A stretch of DNA of 64,000 nucleotides. It comes from Ornithinimicrobium sediminis. Lineage in GTDB: Bacteria > Actinomycetota > Actinomycetes > Actinomycetales > Dermatophilaceae. Under the pieces are notes generated by a model, which made no database searches, was not told the origin of the DNA, and saw only the letters and a list, made by a program, of their open reading frames with translations. Below are positions 27,478 to 36,321 of the stretch, piece after piece (the stretch's first letter is position 1; each line of letters opens with the position of its first letter). The DNA lies in contig NZ_JAJSDQ010000001.1 in NCBI RefSeq assembly GCF_021272345.1, positions 620,001-684,000 of the forward strand, given 5' to 3'. The position numbers and the translations under genes are program-made.

Positions 27478-28608
27478 TCAGCCGTGCACGCGGCGCACCC
27501 AGGCGCCGGGGTCGGGGATCTCGAGGGCACGCGGCAGGGTCTCCGGGGAGGTCCAGACACGGTTGAAGCCGTCCAGGCCGACCTCGTCGATGACCGCCCG
27601 CACGAAGACGGCGCCGTCGCGGTACTGCCGCATCTTGGCCTCCATGCCCAGCAGGCGTCGCAGCAGGACGTCGACCGCCCCGGCGCCCTTGCGGCGCTGC
27701 GTGAAGCGTTCCCGGATGAGGGCCACCGTGGGGATCACCTCCGGCCCGACCTCGTCCATCACCACGTCGGCGTGCCCTTCCAGCAAGGACATCACGGCCG
27801 TGATCGCCGCGATCTGCTCCCGCTGCTCCGGTGTCGCCAGCAGCTGCGTGATGTCGGTCTCGCCGCGGAGCACGCCCGGAAGGCCGGTGACGACGGTCTG
27901 CAGCTGCTGCCCGAGCGCGTCACCCTCGGGGACGAGGCGCGAGCCCAGGCTCCGCGCGGCCTGCACGATGTGGTCGCGCAGCCAGGGCACGGCGGTGAAC
28001 TGCACCCGGTGGGTCTCCTCGTGCAGACAGACCCACAGCCGGAAGTCGTGCTCGTCGACCTCGAGCTCACGCTCGGCCGACATGATGTTGGGGGCCACGA
28101 GCAGCAGGCGCGGGGTGCCCTGGGGTGCCAGGTCGTACTGCCCCAGCACCTTGGTGCTGACCCAGGACAGCATGCCCGCGACCTCGGTGCCGGTCAGCGC
28201 GCCGCCCACCTTCTGCAGTGCCACCGGGGCGTCCTTGCCGGCCACGCGCCCCCGCTCACGGTCGACCCGGCGGTGCCGCTCGACCACCTCGTCCAGCACC
28301 GGCCCGAGCATGCCCTGCAGGGAGGCGACGTTGGTCTCGATCCACCGGGGACGGTCCACGACCAGGGGCCGGGGGGCGCCGGCGGGGGCCCGCAGGCCGC
28401 TGGTCTGCGCGACCGGCTCCACAGCGCGGGAGGCCGCCTGGCGCAGCTCGGCCACCAGGTCTCGGATCTCCTCCTGGGATGCCTTGGGCCCGGCGGGCAC
28501 GATGCGCCGGGCCGCCTTCGCCGCGAAGTCCCAGTCCACGTAGTCGCGGCCCGCGCGACCACCCGGTGCATCGCTGGTGCCGGCCGTGCGGGCGTCGTGG
28601 GTCGTCAT
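27478..28608 (-). CDS. Zinc-dependent metalloprotease, DUF2342 family
   Basis: A 376-residue protein of the family once called 'coenzyme F420 biosynthesis-associated'. The zinc site is HEETH in LWVCLHEETHRVQF, about two fifths of the way in, preceded by VAPNIMSAERELEVD and followed by SLLEGHADVVMDEVG, which supplies the third ligand region. It is cytosolic with no signal peptide; physiological substrates are unknown to me. I chose the ATG at 28608: a TACGTT box (28615-28620) lies six bases upstream, and the longer frame has no support. The position between tilS and dacB matches mycobacteria. Confidence 0.9.
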   Translation of the reverse strand: MTTHDARTAGTSDAPGGRAGRDYVDWDFAAKAARRIVPAGPKASQEEIRDLVAELRQAASRAVEPVAQTSGLRAPAGAPRPLVVDRPRWIETNVASLQGMLGPVLDEVVERHRRVDRERGRVAGKDAPVALQKVGGALTGTEVAGMLSWVSTKVLGQYDLAPQGTPRLLLVAPNIMSAERELEVDEHDFRLWVCLHEETHRVQFTAVPWLRDHIVQAARSLGSRLVPEGDALGQQLQTVVTGLPGVLRGETDITQLLATPEQREQIAAITAVMSLLEGHADVVMDEVGPEVIPTVALIRERFTQRRKGAGAVDVLLRRLLGMEAKMRQYRDGAVFVRAVIDEVGLDGFNRVWTSPETLPRALEIPDPGAWVRRVHG

Positions 28609-28636
28609 GGTGCCAACGTAACCCGCGCCCTGGGGC

Positions 28637-30094
28637 TCAGCACCCACAGGCAGCGAGATCGGAGACCAGTGCGTCGACGACGGCGCGCGCCTCCAGCGCC
28701 TGGCCGTCGGGCCCGATGTCGGTGGCCGAGACCGCGAAGGCCAGCAACCGGTCGTCCGCGGTCACCACCGTGCCGGCCAGCGAGGTGGTGCCGGGCAGTG
28801 ACCCGGTCTTGGCCCGCACCACGCCCACGCCGTCGGTGGCGTCGTCGAGGGCGAACCGGTCCCACAGGGTGCCGGTGTAGCCCGCGACCGGGAGCCGGGC
28901 CAGCACCGACTGCAGCCCGGGCCGCGAGCCGTCGGCACCCGCGGTCACGACCTCTGCCACCAGGCGCATGGGCAGCTCCGTGCCGTCGGAGAGCCCGGAG
29001 GTGTCCGCGAGCACCGCATCGGTGGTGTCGAGGCCGTATGCCGTGCGCAGCGTGCTCAGCACCCAGTCGTTCACCGACTCCTGGTCGGCGTCAGCGCCGT
29101 CCCGGACCGCGGCCTGCCGCGCGAGCTGCTCGACCATCGCGTTGTCGCTGCTGGCCAGCGCGAGACCCAGCACGTCACGCAGGGGCGCGGAGCGCACCTC
29201 GGCCAGCACCTCGGCGTCATCGGCCACCGGGTCGGTGCGCACCACGTCGGACTCGTCGACCTCGACCCCGGCCTCGACCAGGGCGTCCCGGAAGGCCTCG
29301 GCGGCGACCAGCGGCGGGTCGGCCGGCGAGGGGTCGAAGGGCACGGCCCGGTCCTGCTGGAGGCCCAGCATCGTGACGCGCCCGGCATACCCCGTGTCGA
29401 CCCAGTAGTCCGTCCACCCCGGAGCGACGTCCGCCCCCTCGGCATACGCCGTGTCGAGCAGCACCCGCACCGGACCCGCGGCAGTGGCCTCGGCCCCGTC
29501 GGTCTCCTCGGCCCGGGACGCGTCGGCCAGGGCTGCGGCGGTCTGCTCGGCGAGGTCGGCCAGGCCGGCACGGCCGACGACGGCGTCCGGGTCGCCGGCA
29601 CCGGACCGGAGCAGCAGGTCGCCCCCGGCGACGAGCACGACCTCCCCGGGGCGGGCGCCCGCGACGACCCGGGTCGGGAAGGTCTCCTCAGGGTCCACCG
29701 TCACGGTCACCGCGGCCGCGGTGAGCAGCTTGACGGTGGAGGCCGGTGTCAGCGCGGTGTCGCCACGCAGGTCGACCAGCACCTGTCCGGACTGCACGTC
29801 CTGCACCACCAGCGAGCGCCGGGACTCCCGGCCGAGCCACCGGGAGTCCCAGGCGTCATCCACGGCGGCCAGGACCCCCTCGGAGGTCGGCAGAGCGCCC
29901 TGCTGCACGGGGTCCAGCGCGGGACGGGCACCCGCAGGCACCGGACGCACGGCGGCCTGTGCGGACAGGATGCTCTCCGGTGGCGCGTCGTCCTGGGTCC
30001 CGGTGCCGGTCGCCAGCGAGGGCCCACCGGCGAGGACGAGCGCCAGACCCAGGCCGGCGACGGTCCTGCCCGCGGAGATGCGCGCGCGCGACAT
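28637..30094 (-). CDS. dacB: D-alanyl-D-alanine carboxypeptidase/endopeptidase (PBP4 type, S13)
   Basis: A 485-residue secreted penicillin-binding protein. It has a signal peptide (MSRARIS, then a hydrophobic Ala/Leu/Val stretch to about residue 29), the active-site Ser in ASTVK (S119, K122), the second motif SSDNAM (SxN), and the third RAKTGSLPG (KTG). A large insert with Ala/Glu-rich segments separates the first and second motifs, as in class C PBPs. It trims or cleaves peptidoglycan outside the membrane. A GGAGGA ribosome binding site lies four bases before the ATG at 30094. It is divergent from ppa. Confidence 0.95.
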   Translation of the reverse strand: MSRARISAGRTVAGLGLALVLAGGPSLATGTGTQDDAPPESILSAQAAVRPVPAGARPALDPVQQGALPTSEGVLAAVDDAWDSRWLGRESRRSLVVQDVQSGQVLVDLRGDTALTPASTVKLLTAAAVTVTVDPEETFPTRVVAGARPGEVVLVAGGDLLLRSGAGDPDAVVGRAGLADLAEQTAAALADASRAEETDGAEATAAGPVRVLLDTAYAEGADVAPGWTDYWVDTGYAGRVTMLGLQQDRAVPFDPSPADPPLVAAEAFRDALVEAGVEVDESDVVRTDPVADDAEVLAEVRSAPLRDVLGLALASSDNAMVEQLARQAAVRDGADADQESVNDWVLSTLRTAYGLDTTDAVLADTSGLSDGTELPMRLVAEVVTAGADGSRPGLQSVLARLPVAGYTGTLWDRFALDDATDGVGVVRAKTGSLPGTTSLAGTVVTADDRLLAFAVSATDIGPDGQALEARAVVDALVSDLAACGC

Positions 30095-30253
30095 ACGTCC
30101 TCCTCTCGGGCCGGGCGGGGGTGCGGAGTGGGCCACTCTACGACCGTCGCCTGCAGGCGAGGTCGAGGTCCGTCGCACCCGCGACCTGCCGAAGTGTGAG
30201 ATTCTGCGACTCAGCAGACAGACCACCACACCGTGTGAAGGGGCAGGGCCGAC

Positions 30254-30769
30254 ATGCACTTCGACGTCACCATCGAGATCCCGATGGGCAGCCGCAACAA
30301 GTACGAGGTGGACCACGCCACCGGCCGCATCCGCCTCGACCGGATGCTCTTCACCTCCACGCGCTACCCGGCCGACTACGGCTACATCGAGGACACGCTG
30401 GGCGAGGACGGTGACCCGCTGGACGCGCTGGTCCTGCTCGACGAGCCGACCTGGCCGGGGTGCCTGGTGGCTGCCCGCCCCATCGGCATGTTCCACATGC
30501 GTGACGAGGCCGGTGGCGACGACAAGATCATCTGCGTGCCCGCCGACGACCCCCGCAAGGGCAGCATCCGCGAGCTGGAGCACATCAGCGACCACACCCG
30601 GCTGGAGATCCAGCACTTCTTCGAGGTCTACAAGGACCTCGAGCCCGGCAAGTCCGTCGAGGGCGCCCACTGGGGCGGCCGTGCCGACGCCGAGCAGTGC
30701 TACCACGAGGCCATCGACCGCGCGACGCGCGAGGGCGTGAGCACGAAGCGCTGGCCCGGCCCGCACTGA
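30254..30769 (+). CDS. ppa: Inorganic pyrophosphatase (family I)
   Basis: A 171-residue soluble pyrophosphatase, hydrolysing the PPi released by biosynthesis. It has [13 protein letters not shown] near the N-terminus, [11 protein letters not shown], the metal-binding [11 protein letters not shown] block, and the later [13 protein letters not shown] and [13 protein letters not shown]. Full length for the prokaryotic family. A GAAGGGG sits 9-10 bases upstream of the ATG. The window also encodes a membrane pyrophosphatase near 57 kb. Confidence 0.96.
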   Translation: MHFDVTIEIPMGSRNKYEVDHATGRIRLDRMLFTSTRYPADYGYIEDTLGEDGDPLDALVLLDEPTWPGCLVAARPIGMFHMRDEAGGDDKIICVPADDPRKGSIRELEHISDHTRLEIQHFFEVYKDLEPGKSVEGAHWGGRADAEQCYHEAIDRATREGVSTKRWPGPH

Positions 30770-30783
30770 CCGCCCCGGGCCAC

Positions 30784-30814
30784 CCGGGCAGCCCGCCGGC
30801 GAGCGGGCTCCCGG
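30784..30814. terminator. Bidirectional hairpin after ppa
   Basis: CCGGG plus AGCCCGC on the left pair with GCGGGCT plus CCCGG on the right, a 12-bp stem with one bulged base and a six-base loop. It begins 15 bases past the ppa stop, between ppa and the convergent flavoprotein gene. Confidence 0.7.
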
Positions 30815-30889
30815 ACGGCCAACCATGCCGTGGCTGCAGCTGTTGCGGAAGTCGTCCTTATGTGAGGCGGGTCACCGCCGGGCAGGCCG

Positions 30890-31642
30890 TCACCGGTACT
30901 CCGGGTTCGGTGCGTCGGGGGACGACAGGTCCCAGTTGCTCGTGACGTTGCCGTGCGCCGGCACGCCCCCGAGGTCCTTGAGCCGGCGCGCGGCATGCAG
31001 CATGTTCCACGCCGCGAAGACCGTGTTGCGGGTCGTCCAGGCGTTGGTGGCACCGCCTGCCTCGTCCAGGTAGGACGGTCCGGGCCCGGCCTCACCCACC
31101 CAGTAGGCGTCGACCTGCGGCGGGATGGTGAACCCGATGTGGGACAGCGCGTAGAGCATCTGTGCAGCACAGTGCTTCCCGCCGTCCTCGTTGCCGGTCA
31201 CGAGCACCCCTCCGACCTTGCCGTAGTAGGACCACTGCCCACGGTCGTTGAGCTGCCCGCTGTAGCCGTACAGCCGCTCGATCACCAGGCGCGTCATCGA
31301 CGACTGGTCTCCCAGCCAGATGGGCGAGGCCAGCACGACGATGTCCGCCGGCGCGATGAGGTCGGTGTAGAGCGCGGGGAAGTCGTCGACCGCACGGCCG
31401 TGCTCCCGCATGTCCGTGTAGACCCCTGGGGGGATCTCGTGGTCCACCGTCCGCACCACGTCCACGCGGGCCCCTACCCCGTCCAGCACCCGCCGGGCGA
31501 CGGCGACCAGGCCGTCGGTGTGGCTGGGCTCCGGGCTCGGCTTCAGGGTGCCGTTGAGGACCACCACCCGTAGGTCGGAGAAGTCCGTCGGGCTCGCGGT
31601 GACCTCGGCGTCGATGAACCGCTGCACAGGAGATGGGAGCAT
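30890..31642 (-). CDS. Flavodoxin-fold NAD(P)H-dependent oxidoreductase
   Basis: A 250-residue protein of the NADPH-dependent FMN reductase/flavodoxin-like fold. VVVLNGTLKPSPEPSHTD is the phosphate-binding first loop of the FMN site. ADIVVLASPIWLGDQSSMTR is the second FMN loop. GKVGGVLVTGNEDGGKH is the third. Probably a soluble flavoprotein reducing quinones or similar acceptors. I chose the ATG at 31642, since GAGG lies about six bases upstream and the longer in-frame start adds only low-complexity sequence. It is codirectional with the Crp-type regulator gene upstream of it and may be under its control (inference). Confidence 0.82.
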   Translation of the reverse strand: MLPSPVQRFIDAEVTASPTDFSDLRVVVLNGTLKPSPEPSHTDGLVAVARRVLDGVGARVDVVRTVDHEIPPGVYTDMREHGRAVDDFPALYTDLIAPADIVVLASPIWLGDQSSMTRLVIERLYGYSGQLNDRGQWSYYGKVGGVLVTGNEDGGKHCAAQMLYALSHIGFTIPPQVDAYWVGEAGPGPSYLDEAGGATNAWTTRNTVFAAWNMLHAARRLKDLGGVPAHGNVTSNWDLSSPDAPNPEYR

Positions 31643-31801
31643 CTCTACCTCGCGTCGTGACAAGGGGCGAGGTGGTCCGCACCGCGACCCGGGTGGCGCG
31701 ACGGCACGGCGTGGCCGTCGCGCGAGCGGAACCCGGTGAGGCGTCGCCCGGCTTCCAGGAACCGACGCCTCGCCGGGGCCGCCGGGCCACACTGGAGCAG
31801 C

Positions 31802-32497
31802 TCAGGCGTGCCGGGCGACGGCCTCCAGCTGCGCGCGGTCGCGGAGGTCCACACGGCCGTAGCCCACATCGACCATCCCGCGCTCGACGAACGCACGCAG
31901 CACCGTGTTGACCGACTGGCGCTGCACACCGACGAGGGCGCCCAGGGCGGCCTGCGGCAGCTCGACGACGCCGTCGACGCTCTCGTCGAGCAACAGCTGG
32001 GCCAGCTGTGACTGCAGCGACCGCCCGAGCAGGCTCGTCAGCCGCTGGTGGGAGTACGCGAGGCGTTGCGCGACACTGCTCAGCCACCGCCGGGACAGTC
32101 CCGGGTGGCGGGCCAGCAGGTCGTCGAAGTCGCTGCGCTCCAGGACCAGGCACGTCGTGGCGGTGCCGGCCCGCGTGTCGTAGGGCATGGGCATGCCGAG
32201 CAGGATCTGGATGTCGCCGTCGATCCCGCCTCGACGCACCGTCTGCACCACGAGCCGGCCCCCGTCCGCAGGCACGGACAGCTCGAGGCGACCGTCCCGG
32301 ACGATGCGGACGGCCGACGCCTGCTCACCTCGGCGCTGCAGCGGCTCACCCGGTGCCAGGTGACGCACACCGAGCGTCTCGGCCAGTCCCTCGAGGTCCG
32401 TCGGCGTCAGCGGGGACGTGTGCGGGTCGCCCACACACCGCGAGACCCACAGGGCGTCGCGGAACGCTGCCGACTGCTCACCGCGAGGCGCGCCCAC
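31802..32497 (-). CDS. Crp/Fnr family transcriptional regulator
   Basis: About 231 residues from the GTG at 32497. The N-terminal cyclic-nucleotide-binding-type β-barrel (LAPGEPLQRRGEQASAVRIV, GDIQILLGMPM) is followed by a dimer helix and a C-terminal helix-turn-helix (LPQAALGALVGVQRQSVNTV). There is no Fnr-type cysteine set, so an iron-sulfur sensor is unlikely; the effector is unknown. The frame stays open to a GTG at 32578, but that N-terminus looks non-coding and would fill the divergent promoter. It is divergent from the AhpD-like gene and upstream of the flavoprotein gene, which suggests a small redox regulon. Confidence 0.85.
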   Translation of the reverse strand: MGAPRGEQSAAFRDALWVSRCVGDPHTSPLTPTDLEGLAETLGVRHLAPGEPLQRRGEQASAVRIVRDGRLELSVPADGGRLVVQTVRRGGIDGDIQILLGMPMPYDTRAGTATTCLVLERSDFDDLLARHPGLSRRWLSSVAQRLAYSHQRLTSLLGRSLQSQLAQLLLDESVDGVVELPQAALGALVGVQRQSVNTVLRAFVERGMVDVGYGRVDLRDRAQLEAVARHA

Positions 32498-32546
32498 GCC
32501 CGGAGTCTCCCACCTGTGTGTCCTCGGCGCAGCAGGCCGCCCGGAG

Positions 32547-32579
32547 AGTGTCGTCCAGATGACGGTTCCGGAAGACACT
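32547..32579. promoter_or_regulatory. Candidate operator between the Crp-like and AhpD-like genes
   Basis: AGTGTC at 32547-32552 and GACACT at 32574-32579 form an inverted repeat around a region that also holds the palindrome TTCCGGAA (32566-32573). It lies 60 bases upstream of the AhpD-like gene. It does not match the classical Crp site, so its role is only suggested by position. Confidence 0.3.
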
Positions 32580-32639
32580 GTCTCGACACCCTGTTCCCCG
32601 AGCGCACCGCAGCACCCGACAGACCACGAGGAGAGTCAG

Positions 32640-33200
32640 ATGCCCCGCATCCCCACCCACACCGTCGACAGTGCCCCGGACCAGAGCCGCGCCGTCCTGC
32701 ACGAGGTCGCCGCGCAGGTCGGGAAGGTCCTCAACATCCACGGCGGCATGGCGCATGCTCCTGTCGTCCTGCACTCCTACGCGGCTCTGCAGGGTGTGAT
32801 CGCCGAGCACGGCACCTTGGACGCCCGCACGCGTGAGGCCATCGCGCTCACGGTCGCCGCGGTCGACGAGTGCACCTACTGCCAGTCCGCACACACCGCC
32901 TCCGGCAAGGCAGCGGGCCTGACCCGCGACGAGATGATCGCCATCCGTGAGGGCTCCTACGACAGCGACCGCCGGCTGGCGGCGCTGCTCGCCGTCGCCC
33001 GTGAGGCGACCGCCGACACGGGGTACGTCGCGGACGCCACCTGGCAGGAGGCCCTGGAGGCGGGCTGGAGCGACGCGGAGCTTGCTGAGGTGACGACCCA
33101 CATGACGGTCAACCTGCTGGCCAACTACTTCAACCACATGGTCGGCACCGAGCTCGACCTCCCCGCCGCCCCGCAGCTGCGCTCGGAGTCTGCTGCCTGA
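32640..33200 (+). CDS. Carboxymuconolactone decarboxylase/AhpD-family peroxidase-like protein
   Basis: A 186-residue all-helical protein with the AhpD active-site pattern: an upstream Glu in REAIALTVA, then DECTYCQSAHT, giving C-x-x-C-x-x-x-H. In AhpD proteins these residues reduce peroxides or relay electrons to a peroxiredoxin. A GAGGAG ribosome binding site lies just before the ATG. Its neighbours are a Crp-type regulator, a flavoprotein and a MerR regulator, which suggests a role in redox or electrophile stress; this is inference. Confidence 0.85.
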   Translation: MPRIPTHTVDSAPDQSRAVLHEVAAQVGKVLNIHGGMAHAPVVLHSYAALQGVIAEHGTLDARTREAIALTVAAVDECTYCQSAHTASGKAAGLTRDEMIAIREGSYDSDRRLAALLAVAREATADTGYVADATWQEALEAGWSDAELAEVTTHMTVNLLANYFNHMVGTELDLPAAPQLRSESAA

Positions 33201-33264
33201 GGCCAGACACGAGCCGAGGGCTCGGTGGGTGGGTGGCCCGGGACGCCGGTCCCTGACGTGCCGC

Positions 33265-33270
33265 TAGCCT
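33265..33270 (+). promoter_or_regulatory. Possible -10 box TAGCCT before the MerR gene
   Basis: TAGCCT fits the TANNNT -10 pattern and would start a transcript with a leader of about 32 bases. GGGAC near 33306 is a weak ribosome binding site. Confidence 0.35.
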
Positions 33271-33308
33271 GGGGGCACCTTCGACGCCACGGGAAGCCGA
33301 GCTGGGAC

Positions 33309-33713
33309 ATGAGCGAGACGGGACGTCTGCAGATCGGCGAGGTCGCCGCGCAGACAGGGTTGAGCGTGCGCACGATCCGGCACTACGAGGACGTGGGCCT
33401 CATCACGCCTTCGGCACGGAGCGTGGGCGGGTTCCGCCTCTACTCCCCGAGCGACGTCGCGCGGCTCAGGGCCGTCTGCGGGATGAAGCCGCTGGGCTTC
33501 TCGCTGGAGGAGATGGGCGACCTCCTGCACGCCGTCGACACGATGCAGGACCCTGCCGCCGGTGACGACCAGGGCCGGGAGGCACGGGCCGTGGTCGAGC
33601 ACTTCCACCAGGCGGCCCTGAGCCGGGTCGACAAGGCCCGGCGTGACCTCGAACAGGCGGAGCACTTCGCCACGAGCCTCGGGCACCGCCTCGCCGACAC
33701 CGCCTCGGGATGA
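33309..33713 (+). CDS. MerR family transcriptional regulator
   Basis: A 134-residue regulator. The winged helix-turn-helix is LQIGEVAAQTGLSVRTIRHYEDVGLI at residues about 6-31, continuing into GFRLYSPSDVARLR. A coiled-coil dimerisation helix rich in Arg, Glu and Ala follows (ALSRVDKARRDLEQAE). No cysteine lies in the C-terminal effector region, so it is not a metal-sensing MerR of the classical type. It probably bends and activates a promoter with long spacing, but the target is not clear. Confidence 0.85.
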   Translation: MSETGRLQIGEVAAQTGLSVRTIRHYEDVGLITPSARSVGGFRLYSPSDVARLRAVCGMKPLGFSLEEMGDLLHAVDTMQDPAAGDDQGREARAVVEHFHQAALSRVDKARRDLEQAEHFATSLGHRLADTASG

Positions 33714-33772
33714 CCCGGGCCGGGGCGACCTGAGTGCTGACACGGTGCGTCCCTCACCGCCCCGGGGCCGGC

Positions 33773-34570
33773 TCACTCGGAGCCTGGTCGTAGCCCCGCC
33801 GCGAGGTCGTGCTCGAGCCATCCGCGTGTCCTCCAGTCGTCGACGACCGCGCGGAGGGTGGCGCGTGACATGCGGCCACGGATGGAGGTGGCGTCGGGCC
33901 AGGTCGCCTGGACCCAGGAGGTGAGGGCTGCGGTGCCGGTCGCGTCGTCCAGGTGCGACAGACGGGTGGTGGTGCCCAGGTGGGTGCCGAGGAGCAGCAC
34001 CGTGGTGGCGTCCAGGTCGGTGCGCTCCTCCATGACGGCTGCGACGGCCTGCCTGATGGTCGGGTCGGCGGGCGCGGTCGCAGGAGCGGCGGGCCGGGAG
34101 CGGCGAGTGCTCCGGCCGGCTGGGGTGCCGACCTGCGGGCGGGGCGTGGTCCGGGGACCGTGCGGTGGCGCAGGCGGGGTGACAGGGGCGGGCGGGGAGG
34201 CTGGGGTGCGGACCAGGGGCGGGTGCTGGCCTGCAGCCGGGTGGTCGCGTGGCTGCCGGTATGCCGCGACGTAGCCTTCGGGGACGGGCTGGTTGCGGCT
34301 CAGGGACGTCTGCAGCACGGGCGCGTCGCAGGTCTGGCACAGGGCGATGGACCGGGTGCCGATGATGGCGAGCTGGTTGCCGCGGGGCGTGCGCGTCATC
34401 GACTGCGGCCGGTGGACGACGTCGGTGCCCGCGCAGGTCGCGCACGGGGAGACCCCGCGCAGCCAGGCATGGCCGCATCGGCCGCAGGTCAGCCGGATGT
34501 CCGCACCGTCGGGACGGCCGTGCAGGTCGTCGGTCTCGCCGCAGCGGGGACAGGACGGGGTCACGGCCAT
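33773..34570 (-). CDS. Zinc-ribbon protein of unknown function
   Basis: A 265-residue protein I do not recognise. The first 80 residues hold four CxxC pairs: CPRCG, CGRCG, CATC and CQTC, consistent with two zinc ribbons. A long Pro/Ala/Arg-rich linker (residues about 100-165) follows. The last 95 residues are predicted helical and contain TIRQAVAAVMEERTDLDA, VQATWPDATSIRGRMSRATL and VVDDWRTRGWLEHD, which looks like a winged-helix or helical DNA- or partner-binding domain. The ATG at 34570 has GAGG five bases upstream. It is divergent from prfC. Function unknown. Confidence 0.7.
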   Translation of the reverse strand: MAVTPSCPRCGETDDLHGRPDGADIRLTCGRCGHAWLRGVSPCATCAGTDVVHRPQSMTRTPRGNQLAIIGTRSIALCQTCDAPVLQTSLSRNQPVPEGYVAAYRQPRDHPAAGQHPPLVRTPASPPAPVTPPAPPHGPRTTPRPQVGTPAGRSTRRSRPAAPATAPADPTIRQAVAAVMEERTDLDATTVLLLGTHLGTTTRLSHLDDATGTAALTSWVQATWPDATSIRGRMSRATLRAVVDDWRTRGWLEHDLAAGLRPGSE

Positions 34571-34601
34571 GCTCGCCTCAGCCCCTTCTCCCCTGGTGGG
34601 G

Positions 34602-34631
34602 TCCACCCTGCCTTTTGGGCTCCACCCTACC
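34602..34631. promoter_or_regulatory. Direct repeat between the zinc-ribbon gene and prfC
   Basis: TCCACCCTGCC at 34602-34612 is repeated as TCCACCCTACC at 34621-34631, with starts 19 bp apart, nearly two helical turns. The pair lies just upstream of the prfC -10 box and could bind a regulator of the divergent genes; no regulator is identified. Confidence 0.35.
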
Positions 34632-34638
34632 GTTGCGT

Positions 34639-34644
34639 TAGCGT
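34639..34644 (+). promoter_or_regulatory. -10 box TAGCGT before prfC, leaderless start
   Basis: TAGCGT ends eight bases before the GTG at 34653 and there is no ribosome binding site. The second copy of the direct repeat sits where a -35 element would be expected. Confidence 0.4.
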
Positions 34645-34652
34645 TGTCCTAC

Positions 34653-36287
34653 GTGAGTCACTCCCCGCACGTCCACACCGGCACGACGGCGGGTCGTCGC
34701 CGCGTCGACGATCCCGTCGATGTCGGGGGTGCCCTGCCTCGGCGCACGTTCGCGGTGATCAGCCACCCGGACGCCGGCAAGTCCACGCTCACCGAGGCTT
34801 TGGCGCTGCACGCCCAGGTGCTCTCCGAGGCGGGCGCGGTGCACGGCAAGGCAGGCCGCAAGGCGACGGTGTCGGACTGGATGCAGATGGAGCGCGACCG
34901 GGGCATCTCCATCGCCTCGGCGGCACTGCAGTTCGAGTTCGGGGACCACATCGTCAACATGGTCGACACCCCCGGTCACTCCGACTTCTCCGAGGACACC
35001 TACCGGGTGCTGTCCGCGGTCGACTGCGCGGTGATGCTCATCGACGCCGCCAAGGGCCTGGAGCCGCAGACCCTCAAGCTCTTCCGGGTCTGCAGGCACC
35101 GGGGCATCCCGGTCATCACGGTGGTGAACAAGTGGGACCGCCCCGGCAAGGACCCGTTGGAGCTCCTGGACGAGATCGAGCAGCAGATCGGCCTGCGTCC
35201 CACCCCGCTGACCTGGCCGGTCGGCATCGCCGGCGACTTCCGCGGCGTGCTGGAGCGCTCCAGCGGTGACTTCGTCGAGTTCACCCGCACCGCCGGCGGG
35301 GCGACCCGGGCCCCCGAGCGGCGGGTCCCGGCATCCGAGGCCCGGCTCGCCCAGGGCCAGTGGTGGGACACCGCCGTCGAGGAGCACGAGCTGCTGGCCG
35401 CCGACGGCGCCGACCACCACCAGGAGTCCTTCCTGGCCGGGGTCACCACCCCGGTGCTGTTCGCCTCCGCGCTGCTGAACTTCGGGGTCGGCCAGCTGCT
35501 CCAGGTGCTGCTCGACGTCGCGCCCGCCCCGGCACCACAGGCAGGTGAGGACGGCTCCCTGCGGCCCCTGGAGGGCGACTTCAGCGCGTTCGTGTTCAAG
35601 GTCCAGTCCGGCATGGACGCCGCCCACCGCGACCGCCTGGCCTACGCCAGGGTCTGCAGCGGCGTCTTCGAGCGCGGCATGGTCGTGCAGCACGCGGACA
35701 CCGGACGGCCGTTCACGACCAAGTACGCCCAGGCGGTGTTCGGACGCGAGCGGGCCTCGGTCGAGACGGCCTACCCCGGCGACATCGTCGGGCTGGTCAA
35801 CGCCTCCGCCCTCACCGTCGGCGACACCATCCACACCGGGCCGGTCATCCGCTACCCCGCCATGGCCCGCTTCGCCCCCGAGCACTTCGCCGTCGTCCGG
35901 CCCAAGGACAACGGCCGGCAGAAGCAGTTCCGCCGGGGCATGGACCAACTCGACGAGGAGGGCGTGGTCCAGGTCCTGCGCTCGGACCTGCGCGGCGACC
36001 AGGCCCCGGTGCTGGCCGCCGTCGGCCTCATGCAGTTCGAGGTCGTCCAGCAGCGCCTGGCCAGCGAGTTCGGCGTCCAGGTCGACCTGGACCACCTCGA
36101 CTACACCCTGGCCCGCTCGGTCAGCGAACAGGACGCCCCCACCGTGAACGCCGCCCGGGGCGTGGAGGTGCTGCGCCGCAGCGACGGCGCCCTGCTCGCG
36201 CTCTTCCCCGACCGCTGGCGTGCCGGCACCGTGGCCCGCAACAACCCCGGCATCACCCTGACCGAGCTGCCCGCCGGCGGACTGTGA
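34653..36287 (+). CDS. prfC: Peptide chain release factor 3
   Basis: A 544-residue translational GTPase that recycles RF1 and RF2 after termination. It has G1 SHPDAGKSTLTE, switch regions with RGISIASAALQFEF, G3 DTPGHSDFSEDTYR, and G4 NKWDRPGKDP, where Asn-Lys-Trp-Asp replaces the usual NKLD. An RF3-specific C-terminal part (FVFKVQSGMDAAHRDR, FRRGMDQLDEEGVVQV) follows. I chose the GTG at 34653 because a longer N-terminus would run across the divergent promoter. RF3 is not universal in actinobacteria. It is followed 34 bases later by an MFS gene in the same direction. Confidence 0.95.
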   Translation: MSHSPHVHTGTTAGRRRVDDPVDVGGALPRRTFAVISHPDAGKSTLTEALALHAQVLSEAGAVHGKAGRKATVSDWMQMERDRGISIASAALQFEFGDHIVNMVDTPGHSDFSEDTYRVLSAVDCAVMLIDAAKGLEPQTLKLFRVCRHRGIPVITVVNKWDRPGKDPLELLDEIEQQIGLRPTPLTWPVGIAGDFRGVLERSSGDFVEFTRTAGGATRAPERRVPASEARLAQGQWWDTAVEEHELLAADGADHHQESFLAGVTTPVLFASALLNFGVGQLLQVLLDVAPAPAPQAGEDGSLRPLEGDFSAFVFKVQSGMDAAHRDRLAYARVCSGVFERGMVVQHADTGRPFTTKYAQAVFGRERASVETAYPGDIVGLVNASALTVGDTIHTGPVIRYPAMARFAPEHFAVVRPKDNGRQKQFRRGMDQLDEEGVVQVLRSDLRGDQAPVLAAVGLMQFEVVQQRLASEFGVQVDLDHLDYTLARSVSEQDAPTVNAARGVEVLRRSDGALLALFPDRWRAGTVARNNPGITLTELPAGGL

Positions 36288-36321
36288 CCACGCCGACCCA
36301 GCGCGGCACCGTGGTCCCGCG

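Noticed and set aside
32498-32578. Longer N-terminus of the Crp-like regulator from the GTG at 32578
   Set aside because: The extra 27 residues have no family similarity and would overlap the divergent promoter and the inverted repeat.
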